NCBI RefSeq assembly: GCF_030506255.1
Contig: NZ_CP113431.1
Coordinates: 2,046,001 to 2,110,000 of the forward strand
Direction: 5' to 3'
Length of the DNA stretch: 64,000 nt
Source of the DNA: Nocardioides sp. Arc9.136
Lineage (GTDB): Bacteria; Actinomycetota; Actinomycetes; Propionibacteriales; Nocardioidaceae
Part shown: positions 1 to 7,084 of the stretch, in pieces
Layout of the letters: each line of letters begins with the position of its first letter
Numbering within the stretch: position 1 is the stretch's first letter
Notes under the pieces: generated by a model
Seen by the model: only the letters and a program-made list of their open reading frames with translations
Told to the model about the DNA's origin: nothing
The model's database searches: none
Made by a program: the position numbers and the translations under genes

Positions 1-651
1 GCGATCGTCGTGGTCGACGCCTCGCAGGCCGCGCCGCAGCTGCCCGTCGACGTGACGGCGGTCGACGCCGACGTCCTGGTCTTCACCGGCCACAAGGTCG
101 TCGGACCGACCGGCATCGGCGTGCTGTGGGGCAAGCGGTCACTGCTCGAGCAGCTCCCGCCGTTCCTCGGTGGCGGCGAGATGATCGAGACGGTCCGCAT
201 GGAGCGGTCGACGTACGCCGGCATCCCGCACAAGTTCGAGGCCGGGACCCCGCCGATCGTCGAGGCCGTCGGCCTCGGCGCCGCGCTGGAGTACCTCTCG
301 GCGGTCGGCCTGGAGAACATCCACCGCCACGAGCAGGCGATCACCGCCTACGCGCTCGACGGCCTGGCGACCATCCCCGGCCTGCGGGTGCTCGGTCCCA
401 CCGACGCCACCCGGCGCGGCGGAGCGGTCGCCTTCGAGATGGACGGCGTGCACCCCCACGACATCGCCCAGGTGCTCGACTCGCGCGGCGTCGCCGTCCG
501 GGCCGGCCACCACTGCGCGAAGCCGGCGCACGCGCGGTTCGGGGTGCAGAGCTCGACCCGCATGTCGTCGTACCTCTACACGACCCCCGCGGAGATCGAC
601 GCCCTCGTCGAGGGCCTCGAGCACACCCGCGCGTACTTCAAGGTGGGCTGA
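1..651 (+). CDS. sufS: Cysteine desulfurase SufS, C-terminal part (5' truncated by window edge)
   Basis: PLP enzyme that takes sulfur from L-cysteine for Fe-S cluster assembly. The 216 visible residues hold the C-terminal half. The PLP-lysine motif TGHKVVGPTG comes early and the persulfide-forming cysteine lies in RAGHHCAKPAH, the arrangement of SufS/CsdA (group II) desulfurases. The reading frame is open to base 1, so the true start lies upstream. The stop is followed at once by sufU, the usual partner that accepts the persulfide. Upstream suf genes (SufB/C/D, regulator) are expected but not visible. Confidence 0.95.
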   Translation, partial: AIVVVDASQAAPQLPVDVTAVDADVLVFTGHKVVGPTGIGVLWGKRSLLEQLPPFLGGGEMIETVRMERSTYAGIPHKFEAGTPPIVEAVGLGAALEYLSAVGLENIHRHEQAITAYALDGLATIPGLRVLGPTDATRRGGAVAFEMDGVHPHDIAQVLDSRGVAVRAGHHCAKPAHARFGVQSSTRMSSYLYTTPAEIDALVEGLEHTRAYFKVG

Positions 652-653
652 AC

Positions 654-1103
654 GTGAACGCCGAGCTCGACTCGCTCTACCAGGAGATCATCCTGGACCA
701 CTACAAGAACCCGCACCACGCGGGCCTGCGCGACCCCTACGAGGCCGAGGTCCACCACGTGAACCCGACCTGCGGCGACGAGGTGACCCTGCGCGTCCAC
801 CTCGCGGAGGGCAAGGTCGCCGACGTGTCGTACGACGCCGTCGGCTGCTCGATCTCCCAGGCGTCCGCGTCGGTGCTGACCGACCTCGTCATCGGCAAGC
901 CGGTGGAGGAGGCCATGTCGGTCCACGAGGAGTTCCTGACCCTGATGCAGGGCAAGGGCACCGTGGAGCCCGACGAGGACGTGCTGGAGGACGGCATCGC
1001 CTTCGCCGGTGTCGCGAAGTTCCCCGCGCGCGTCAAGTGCGCACTGCTGTCGTGGATGGCCTGGAAGGACGCCACGGCCCGTTCCCTGGAGGAGACCCGA
1101 TGA
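654..1103 (+). CDS. sufU: SufU, zinc-dependent sulfurtransferase of the SUF system
   Basis: A 149-residue SufU/IscU-like protein. It accepts persulfide sulfur from SufS and passes it to the SufBCD scaffold. The conserved ligands are visible: C40 with D42 (NPTCGDE), C65 (VGCSIS) and C129 (RVKCALL). The inserted stretch around residues 85-115 is typical of Gram-positive SufU rather than IscU. The GTG start at 654 lies 2 bases after the sufS stop, and the 3' end overlaps the next gene by ATGA. This indicates translational coupling in one suf operon. Confidence 0.95.
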   Translation: MNAELDSLYQEIILDHYKNPHHAGLRDPYEAEVHHVNPTCGDEVTLRVHLAEGKVADVSYDAVGCSISQASASVLTDLVIGKPVEEAMSVHEEFLTLMQGKGTVEPDEDVLEDGIAFAGVAKFPARVKCALLSWMAWKDATARSLEETR

Positions 1104-1486
1104 CCGAGCTCGACCACTCCGACCTGCCGGAGGTCCCCGAGGCCACCGGTGCCGCCCCCACCGGGTCGGCGTCGTCCACGGTCTCCGTGGACGACGTGAC
1201 CGAGGCGATGAAGGACGTCGTCGACCCCGAGCTGGGGATCAACGTCGTCGACCTCGGCCTGGTCTACGACGTCCACGTCGACGAGGGCTCCAACGTCGTC
1301 CTCGACATGACGCTGACCTCGGCGGCCTGCCCGCTGACCGACGTCATCCAGGACCAGACCAACGCCGCGCTCGAGGGCCTGGTCAACGACGTCGCGATCA
1401 ACTGGGTCTGGATGCCGCCGTGGGGTCCCGACAAGATCACCGAGGACGGCCGCGAGCAGCTGCGTGCCCTCGGGTTCAACGTCTGA
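1100..1486 (+). CDS. SufT-like MIP18 (DUF59) metal-sulfur cluster assembly protein
   Basis: A 128-residue MIP18/DUF59 family protein. Relatives help deliver Fe-S clusters to target proteins and are commonly the last gene of actinobacterial suf operons. The core begins near residue 32. It shows DPELGINVVDLGLVYDV, then TSAACPLTD with the family's conserved cysteine, then WVWMPPWGPDKI. The N-terminal ~30 residues are Ala/Pro-rich and look unstructured. The ATG overlaps the sufU stop as ATGA, so it belongs to the same operon. Its exact biochemical role is inferred from the family. Confidence 0.9.
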   Translation: MTELDHSDLPEVPEATGAAPTGSASSTVSVDDVTEAMKDVVDPELGINVVDLGLVYDVHVDEGSNVVLDMTLTSAACPLTDVIQDQTNAALEGLVNDVAINWVWMPPWGPDKITEDGREQLRALGFNV

Positions 1487-1493
1487 GCGACCG

Positions 1494-2009
1494 GTGAGCC
1501 AGCCCGCGAGCTCGCCCGAGGTCGAGAACTTCTGGGTGCTCGCCCGCCGCCAGGCCAAGCTGGAGCGGCTGCCAGCGTACTTCGGGCCCTCGGGCCTGGT
1601 GTCCCTCCCGCCGCCGGCGTGGTCCTTCGGGGCCACGCAGGAACAGGCGGACGAGCTCGCCGGGCTCGTCGTCGACGGCGTGAAGACCGCGACCGCCAGC
1701 GCCGCGGAGGACTACGCGGCCGAGGGCGTGCCGCTCCCCGAGCCGGGCACGCTCGGCATCGTGCTCGACGGCGCCGGCCACCCGCGCGCGCTCGTCGCCA
1801 CCACCGAGGTGGCCGTGGTCGCCTTCGACCGCGTGGACGCCGAGCACGCCCACGCCGAGGGCGAGGGGGACCGCACGCTCGCGACCTGGCGGCACCGGCA
1901 CGAGACCTTCTTCCGCGAGGTCGACCCGCACGGCCGGGGCTTCCGCCCGGACATGCCCGTCGTGCTAGAGCGGTTCCGCGTGCTGCACCCCAAGCCGCCG
2001 AAGCGGTGA
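1494..2009 (+). CDS. ASCH-domain protein, putative RNA-binding
   Basis: A 171-residue ASCH-domain protein of the kind distantly related to PUA. The family is thought to bind RNA or modified nucleotides. The diagnostic early segment VVDGVKTATAS is followed by a beta-rich core. The region near ALVATTEVAVVAFDRVD matches the usual pattern of a basic/polar strand before the helix, and the C-terminal part carries the TWRHRHETFF helix. I take GTG 1494, 7 bases after the previous stop, rather than an earlier in-frame codon inside the SufT-like gene. The next gene overlaps its stop as GTGA. The substrate is unknown. Confidence 0.75.
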   Translation: MSQPASSPEVENFWVLARRQAKLERLPAYFGPSGLVSLPPPAWSFGATQEQADELAGLVVDGVKTATASAAEDYAAEGVPLPEPGTLGIVLDGAGHPRALVATTEVAVVAFDRVDAEHAHAEGEGDRTLATWRHRHETFFREVDPHGRGFRPDMPVVLERFRVLHPKPPKR

Positions 2010-2635
2010 GCGGCACCGCCCGGGCGGTCCTGGTCCCGGCGGAGCGCTGGGTCCGGTGGGCGACGAACTTCGAGGAGCGCCACGGCCCGACCGCGCTGAG
2101 CGCCGACGGTGGAGCCCTCGCCGGCACCGCCGAGGACGGCTCGACCTTCGCTGCCCGGCTGCCGTTCGACGAGGCGTACGCCGGCCAGGCGGAGGCGAGC
2201 GCCTTCGTGGAGGCCGTCACGGCGCCCGCCGACTGGGGGCTGCTGCTCGTCCGCAAGGGCGGCTTCGCCGTCGCCCGGCTCTCCCGCACGGCGATCGGCG
2301 ACTCCAAGGTGGGGCAGCGGCACGTGCAGGGCCGCACCAAGGCGGGCGGGCAGAGCCAGCAGCGGTTCGCCCGGCGCCGGGACAACCAGGCCCGCGCGGC
2401 GTACGAGGCCGCGGCCGGGCACGCGGCGCGCGTGCTCGCCGGTCTGCGGGGTCCGCTCGTGACCGGTGGGGACCGGTCCGCGGTCGAGGAGGTCCTGGCG
2501 GGCCCGCCGCTCGACGGGCTCCACGTGGTCGGCCCCTGGCTCGCCGTGCCCGACCCGCGTCGCGCCGTGCTCGAGCAGGCGGTGCGCGACGCCTGCTCGG
2601 TGCAGGTCGAGGTGGTCAACAGCGCGCCTGCGTGA
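2006..2635 (+). CDS. acVLRF1-type peptidyl-tRNA hydrolase / release factor
   Basis: A 209-residue protein with the hallmark of the actinobacterial Vms1-like release factor 1 family. The motif TKAGGQSQQRFARRRDNQ (about residues 112-129) resembles the GGQ-type catalytic loop of eRF1/Vms1. Family members are predicted to release nascent chains from stalled ribosomal complexes by hydrolysing peptidyl-tRNA. It starts with GTG overlapping the ASCH stop (GTGA), so the two are coupled. Together with the ASCH protein and the ABC-F ATPase at 4.6 kb it hints at ribosome rescue. The function is known from the family, not shown here. Confidence 0.8.
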   Translation: MSGTARAVLVPAERWVRWATNFEERHGPTALSADGGALAGTAEDGSTFAARLPFDEAYAGQAEASAFVEAVTAPADWGLLLVRKGGFAVARLSRTAIGDSKVGQRHVQGRTKAGGQSQQRFARRRDNQARAAYEAAAGHAARVLAGLRGPLVTGGDRSAVEEVLAGPPLDGLHVVGPWLAVPDPRRAVLEQAVRDACSVQVEVVNSAPA

Positions 2636-2654
2636 CGCACGCCGCACCGCTGGC

Positions 2655-2660
2655 TAGCGT
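2655..2660 (+). promoter_or_regulatory. -10 element TAGCGT for the APH-like kinase (leaderless)
   Basis: TAGCGT lies 7 nt before ATG 2668 with no Shine-Dalgarno between them. This fits a leaderless transcript and supports that start codon. Confidence 0.5.
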
Positions 2661-2667
2661 CGACGGC

Positions 2668-3573
2668 ATGTGGCAGCCCGAGCCGGGGTGGCTGGCGATG
2701 CCCGGCGGCACCGGTACGTCGACCGTCGGCGTGTGGCGGACGGTCCTCGGCGACCAGCCGGTGGTCGTGAAGCGGCTCGCCCGGCCCACCGGCGGCGACC
2801 CGCGCGAGCTCTCCGACCCCCACCACCCGGCGTACTGGCGCCGGGCGGCGGACGTGCTGGCCGGCGGCCTCGTCGTCGACACGCCTGGGCTGCGGGCCGA
2901 CCCGCAGGCCGCGCTCGAGGAGGACGCCGACGGGATCACCCTGACCCAGGCGTGGGTCGAGGACGCGGCCAACAGCGGCCTCTTCGTGGCGCGCTGCCTG
3001 GGCGGGTTCGGCGGTGCCCGCCTGTCCGGGCCCGCGCTCGCCACCGACCAGCTGCGCCACCGGATGGCCCGGGTCGAGCGCGGCGGAGGCTGGCGGACGC
3101 TCGCCCGCACCACCGTCGCCGACGTCGCCGAGCACCTGTGGGGGCGCCGGTCGGTGCTGCTCGCCGAGCTCGACGCCCTGCCGCAGGTCGCCCAGCACGG
3201 CGACCCGACGCCGGCCAACCTCCCGGGACGCGCCGGCGACGACGTGCTGGCGGTCGACTGGGGGACCCTGGGCCACGGCCCCGTCGGCTCCGACCTGGGC
3301 TTCTACGCCCTCCAGGCCCGCGAGGAGCTCGACCCGCTGGTCGAGGCCTACCTCCTCGGGCTCCCGGCCGGGCTCGCGACCGCCGAGCAGGTGCTCCGCG
3401 GTGCGCGCGTGACGGCGGTGCTCACCGCGCTCAACCGCGCGGAGTGGGCGTTGGCGCGGGTCGCCGGCGGCGAGGGTGCCCTGGCCGGCAAGTTCCGCCA
3501 CCCCGCCGTCGCCCCGCACCTGCGGGCGCTCCAGCGCCAGGCCGCCCACATCGAGGCGCTGCTCGCCGGCTGA
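2668..3573 (+). CDS. Aminoglycoside phosphotransferase (APH)-fold kinase, substrate unknown
   Basis: A 301-residue APH/choline-kinase-fold protein. The Brenner catalytic loop is clear as HGDPTPAN (about residues 182-189). The Mg-binding segment follows as AVDWGTLGHGPVGSDLG. The N-terminal lobe has VVVKRL, a plausible ATP-anchoring lysine. APH-fold proteins phosphorylate many small molecules, so antibiotic resistance should not be assumed. It begins from its own -10 box just after acVLRF1. An upstream in-frame extension exists but runs through the preceding gene and was rejected. Confidence 0.8.
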   Translation: MWQPEPGWLAMPGGTGTSTVGVWRTVLGDQPVVVKRLARPTGGDPRELSDPHHPAYWRRAADVLAGGLVVDTPGLRADPQAALEEDADGITLTQAWVEDAANSGLFVARCLGGFGGARLSGPALATDQLRHRMARVERGGGWRTLARTTVADVAEHLWGRRSVLLAELDALPQVAQHGDPTPANLPGRAGDDVLAVDWGTLGHGPVGSDLGFYALQAREELDPLVEAYLLGLPAGLATAEQVLRGARVTAVLTALNRAEWALARVAGGEGALAGKFRHPAVAPHLRALQRQAAHIEALLAG

Positions 3574-3591
3574 GCGGCGCGCCCGGTGGCG

Positions 3592-4554
3592 TCACAGCCG
3601 CTGCGCGGCGAAGGTGTCGCAGGACTCGAGCGAGCCGGAGTCGAAGCCGGTCCGGAACCACCGCACGCGCATCGCCGCCGAGCCGTGGGTCCACGACTCC
3701 TCGGTGACCTGGCCCTGGGTCTTCTCCTGGATCCGGTCGTCGCCGACGGCCTCGGCCGCCGCGACGGCCTCCTCCACGTCCTGCTGCGTGAGGTCGCTGA
3801 TCAGCACCTGCCCGTCCGCGTCCTCGGTCGTCATCGCCGCGCGAGCCCACATGCCGGCGTAGCAGTCGGCCTGGAGCTCCAGCCGCACGGCGTCGCTGGT
3901 GGGTCCCTGCTGGGTCCGGACCTTGCCCATGGCCCCGAGCAGGTTCTGGATGTGGTGGCCGTACTCGTGGGCCAGCACGTACGGCTCGACGAACCCGCCC
4001 TCGGGTCCGCCGAGCTGCCGCTCGAGCACGGTGTCGAAGAACGTCGTGTCGAGGTAGATCGAGGAGTCCGCCGGGCAGTAGAAGGGCCCCACCTCGGACG
4101 TCGCGCCGCCGCAGCCGGTCTGCGTGGAGCCCGAGAAGGTCGCCAGCTCGGCGACCGGCTCGAACCGCGCGCCGAGCTCGTCGGACCAGAAGTCGTCGAG
4201 CGAGTTCTCGACCGCCACGCGGGCGCAGTCGACGTCGTTGTTGGCGTCCTCGCCGGTCTCGCAGTTCTCGTACCGGTCGCTGTCGGCGAACCGGCTGGTG
4301 TCGTACGCCGAGGAGGACCCTCCGCCGAGGCCGGGCACCCCGCCGCCGACGCACTGGGTCAGCACGAGGAAGAGCACGACGACGATGACGCCGCCGATGC
4401 CGCCGCCGGCGCGCATCCCGCCCGGGATGGGCATCCGGGCGCCGCCCATCGACCCGCCGCCCATGCCGCCGCCGCGGCCGAAGCCGCCGCCACCGCCTCG
4501 ACCGCGGTCGCGGACGCGACCGGTGTCCAGGCGTGCCTTGGGGTTGAAGCGCAT
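3592..4554 (-). CDS. Neutral zinc metallopeptidase (YpfJ family), membrane-anchored
   Basis: A 320-residue protein of the putative neutral zinc metallopeptidase family. The N-terminal ~50 residues are rich in Gly/Arg/Met. One membrane segment follows (about 54-67, GVIVVVLFLVLTQC). The catalytic domain has the HEYGHH zinc motif at 196-201 and the likely third ligand at E226 in RLELQADC. It therefore probably faces outside the membrane. A GAGGAG ribosome site lies just upstream of ATG 4554. It is divergent from the ABC-F gene. The natural substrate is unknown. Confidence 0.9.
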   Translation of the reverse strand: MRFNPKARLDTGRVRDRGRGGGGGFGRGGGMGGGSMGGARMPIPGGMRAGGGIGGVIVVVLFLVLTQCVGGGVPGLGGGSSSAYDTSRFADSDRYENCETGEDANNDVDCARVAVENSLDDFWSDELGARFEPVAELATFSGSTQTGCGGATSEVGPFYCPADSSIYLDTTFFDTVLERQLGGPEGGFVEPYVLAHEYGHHIQNLLGAMGKVRTQQGPTSDAVRLELQADCYAGMWARAAMTTEDADGQVLISDLTQQDVEEAVAAAEAVGDDRIQEKTQGQVTEESWTHGSAAMRVRWFRTGFDSGSLESCDTFAAQRL

Positions 4555-4605
4555 GGTGACTCCTCACACGTGCGAACCAGTTCGTGGCTGGTCCGTACCC
4601 ACAAC

Positions 4606-4611
4606 TACAGT
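4606..4611 (+). promoter_or_regulatory. -10 element TACAGT for the ABC-F gene
   Basis: TACAGT ends 10 nt before ATG 4622 and sits within a short inverted repeat (ACCCAC/GTGGGT, 4598-4616). No ribosome-binding site is seen, so the transcript is probably leaderless. Confidence 0.5.
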
Positions 4612-4621
4612 GGGTGTCCTC

Positions 4622-6220
4622 ATGATCACCGCCACCCAGCTGGAAGTCCGAGCGGGCGCGCGACTGCTCATGGAGAACGTCAGCTTCCGGGTCGCGCCCG
4701 GCGACAAGATCGGTCTGGTCGGGCGCAACGGTGCCGGCAAGACCACGCTGACCAAGATCCTGGCCGGCGAGGGCCAGCCCGCGAGCGGGACGGTGACGAC
4801 CAGCAGCGAGGTCGGTTACCTGCCGCAGGACCCCCGCACGGGCGACCCCGAGGTGCTGGCGCGCGACCGGATCCTGTCCGCGCGCGGGCTCGACGACGTC
4901 GTCCGCCGGCTGCGCGAGGCCGAGGCCGGCATGGGCAGCGACGACCCGGCGGTCCGTGACAAGGCGATGCGCCGCTACGAGCGCGCCGACGCCGAGCTGC
5001 ACGCCGGTGGTGGGTACGCCGCGGAGTCCGAGGCCGCCGTCATCGCGCACAGCCTGGGCATCGAGGACCGGATCCTGGCCCAGCCGCTCAAGACCCTCTC
5101 CGGTGGCCAGCGCCGGCGCGTCGAGCTCGCGCGGATCCTCTTCTCCGGCGCTGAGATCCTCATCCTCGACGAGCCGACCAACCACCTCGACGCCGACTCG
5201 ATCATCTGGCTGCGCGACTTCCTCAAGGCCCACCGCGGCGGGTTCATCGTGATCAGCCACGACAACGGGCTGCTCGAGGAGACCGTCAACAAGGTCCTGC
5301 ACCTCGACGCCAACCGCGGCGTCATCGACGTCTACAACATGGGCTGGAAGGACTACCTCAGCCAGCGCGAGACCGACGAGCGCCGCCGCAAGCGCGAGCG
5401 CGCCAACGCCGAGTCCAAGGCCAAGACGCTGACCGACCAGGCCAACAGGATGCGGGCCAAGGCCAGCAAGGCCTCGGCCGCCCAGTCGATGCTCAAGCGC
5501 GCCGAGAAGCTCGTGTCGGGGCTGGAGGGGGAGCGGCAGGCCGAGAAGGTCGCCCGGATCGCCTTCCCCAAGCCCGCCGCCTGCGGCAAGACGCCGCTCA
5601 CCGCGGAGGGGCTGTCGAAGTCCTACGGCTCGCTCGAGGTCTTCACCGACGTCGACCTCGCGATCGACAAGGGCTCGCGGGTGGTCATCCTGGGCCTCAA
5701 CGGCGCGGGCAAGACCACGATGCTGCGCATCCTCGCCGGCGTGGACCGGGCCGACACCGGCGACGTCGTGCCCGGCCACGGGCTCAAGGTCGGCTACTAC
5801 GCCCAGGAGCACGAGACGCTCGACACCGACCGGACGGTGCTGGAGAACATGCAGTCCGCGGCGCCCCAGCTGACCGACACCGAGGCCCGCTCGGTGCTCG
5901 GGTCGTTCCTCTTCTCCGGCGAGGACGCCCACAAGCCGGCCAAGGTGCTGTCCGGTGGCGAGAAGACGCGCCTCGCGCTCGCCTCGCTGGTCGTCTCCAG
6001 CGCGAACGTGCTGCTGCTCGACGAGCCCACCAACAACCTCGACCCCGCCTCCCGCGAGGAGGTGCTGGCCGCGATCCGCTCCTACGAGGGCGCGATCGTG
6101 CTGGTCACCCACGACGAGGGCGCCGTGCGGGCCCTGGAGCCGGACCGGGTGCTGCTGCTGCCCGACGGCGACGAGGACCTGTGGAACGAGGGGTACGCCG
6201 ACCTGGTCTCGCTGGCCTGA
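4622..6220 (+). CDS. ABC-F family ATPase (ribosome-associated, EttA/Uup-like)
   Basis: A 532-residue soluble protein with two ABC cassettes and no membrane segments, as in the ABC-F family. These proteins act on the ribosomal E site in translation control or antibiotic protection. Domain 1 has GRNGAGKTT, LSGGQRRRVEL and DEPTNHLD. A charged helical linker follows (about residues 245-320, many K/R/E/A). Domain 2 has GLNGAGKTT, LSGGEKTRLAL and DEPTNNLD. No long C-terminal extension is present. ATG 4622 is supported by the -10 box upstream. I cannot assign the subfamily from sequence alone. Confidence 0.93.
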   Translation: MITATQLEVRAGARLLMENVSFRVAPGDKIGLVGRNGAGKTTLTKILAGEGQPASGTVTTSSEVGYLPQDPRTGDPEVLARDRILSARGLDDVVRRLREAEAGMGSDDPAVRDKAMRRYERADAELHAGGGYAAESEAAVIAHSLGIEDRILAQPLKTLSGGQRRRVELARILFSGAEILILDEPTNHLDADSIIWLRDFLKAHRGGFIVISHDNGLLEETVNKVLHLDANRGVIDVYNMGWKDYLSQRETDERRRKRERANAESKAKTLTDQANRMRAKASKASAAQSMLKRAEKLVSGLEGERQAEKVARIAFPKPAACGKTPLTAEGLSKSYGSLEVFTDVDLAIDKGSRVVILGLNGAGKTTMLRILAGVDRADTGDVVPGHGLKVGYYAQEHETLDTDRTVLENMQSAAPQLTDTEARSVLGSFLFSGEDAHKPAKVLSGGEKTRLALASLVVSSANVLLLDEPTNNLDPASREEVLAAIRSYEGAIVLVTHDEGAVRALEPDRVLLLPDGDEDLWNEGYADLVSLA

Positions 6221-6267
6221 CGTCGGCGGCCGCCCCGGCCGGGCACGGGTACGTCGGCGGGCCGCCC

Positions 6268-6273
6268 TAGGCT
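6268..6273 (+). promoter_or_regulatory. -10 element TAGGCT for the enoyl-CoA hydratase operon
   Basis: TAGGCT lies 7 nt upstream of ATG 6281, with no Shine-Dalgarno. Leaderless start predicted. Confidence 0.45.
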
Positions 6274-6280
6274 CGCCGCC

Positions 6281-7084
6281 ATGACGACGCCCTCCCCGGA
6301 GACCCTCGCCGCGGCCGGTCTCCAGCTGGACCTGACCGGGCCGGTCGCGACGATCACCCTCGACCGGCCCGACGTGCGCAACGCCCAGACGCCGGCGATG
6401 TGGCGCGCGCTGGCCGACCTCGGGGCCGGGCTGCCCGGCGACGTACGCGTCGTGGTCGTGCGGGGCAACGGTCCCGCCTTCTCGGCCGGTCTCGACCGGC
6501 GGCTGCTTGACCCGTCGTCCGTCGGGGGCGAGGAGGAGTCGGTCGCCGGCCTGGTGGCGCTGTCCGACGGGGACCTGGCCGCGACCATCGACGAGTACCA
6601 GCGCGGCTTCACCTTCCTGCGCGACCCGCGCTTCGTCTCCGTCGCAGCCGTCCACGGCTACGCGATCGGCGCCGGCTTCCAGCTGGCGCTCGCGTGCGAC
6701 CTCCGGGTGGTCTCGACCGACGCCCAGCTGTCGATGAAGGAGGCCGCGCTCGGGCTCGTCCCGGACCTGACGGGAACAAAGCCGCTGGTCGACAGCGTTG
6801 GCTACGCGAGGGCCCTGGAGATCTGCGCGACCGCGCGGATGGTCGGCGCCGACGAGGCCGTGCGGATCGGTCTGGCGCTCGCCGCCGTGCCGTCCGAGCA
6901 GCTGGACTCGACGGTGGCGGACCTGGTCCAGGCCCTCGTGACCCACCTCCCGGGTGCGGTCACCGAGATCAAGTCGCTCCTCCAGGGAGCGGACCAGCGG
7001 GACCTCGAGACGCAGCGGCGGCTCGAGCGGGAGGCGCAGGTGCGCCGGTTCCGTGAGATGGCCTCCCTGGCGGGAGGCCGGTGA
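6281..7084 (+). CDS. Enoyl-CoA hydratase/isomerase (crotonase) family protein
   Basis: A 267-residue crotonase-fold protein that presumably hydrates or isomerises an acyl-CoA. The CoA/oxyanion-hole segments are recognisable: NGPAFSAGLDRRL early, and HGYAIGAGFQLALACDLRV around residues 125-143. The usual catalytic Glu region is MKEAALGLVPDLTGT. An insertion near residues 75-105 (SSVGGEEESVAGLVAL) makes it slightly longer than typical. The stop overlaps the GTG of the following ABC exporter (GTGA). The physiological substrate is not evident. Confidence 0.88.
   Translation: MTTPSPETLAAAGLQLDLTGPVATITLDRPDVRNAQTPAMWRALADLGAGLPGDVRVVVVRGNGPAFSAGLDRRLLDPSSVGGEEESVAGLVALSDGDLAATIDEYQRGFTFLRDPRFVSVAAVHGYAIGAGFQLALACDLRVVSTDAQLSMKEAALGLVPDLTGTKPLVDSVGYARALEICATARMVGADEAVRIGLALAAVPSEQLDSTVADLVQALVTHLPGAVTEIKSLLQGADQRDLETQRRLEREAQVRRFREMASLAGGR

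Noticed and set aside
3431..6946. Long minus-strand open frame over the metallopeptidase and ABC-F genes
   Set aside because: It shares bases with motif-bearing genes in other frames and reads as Arg/Gly/Pro-rich noise.
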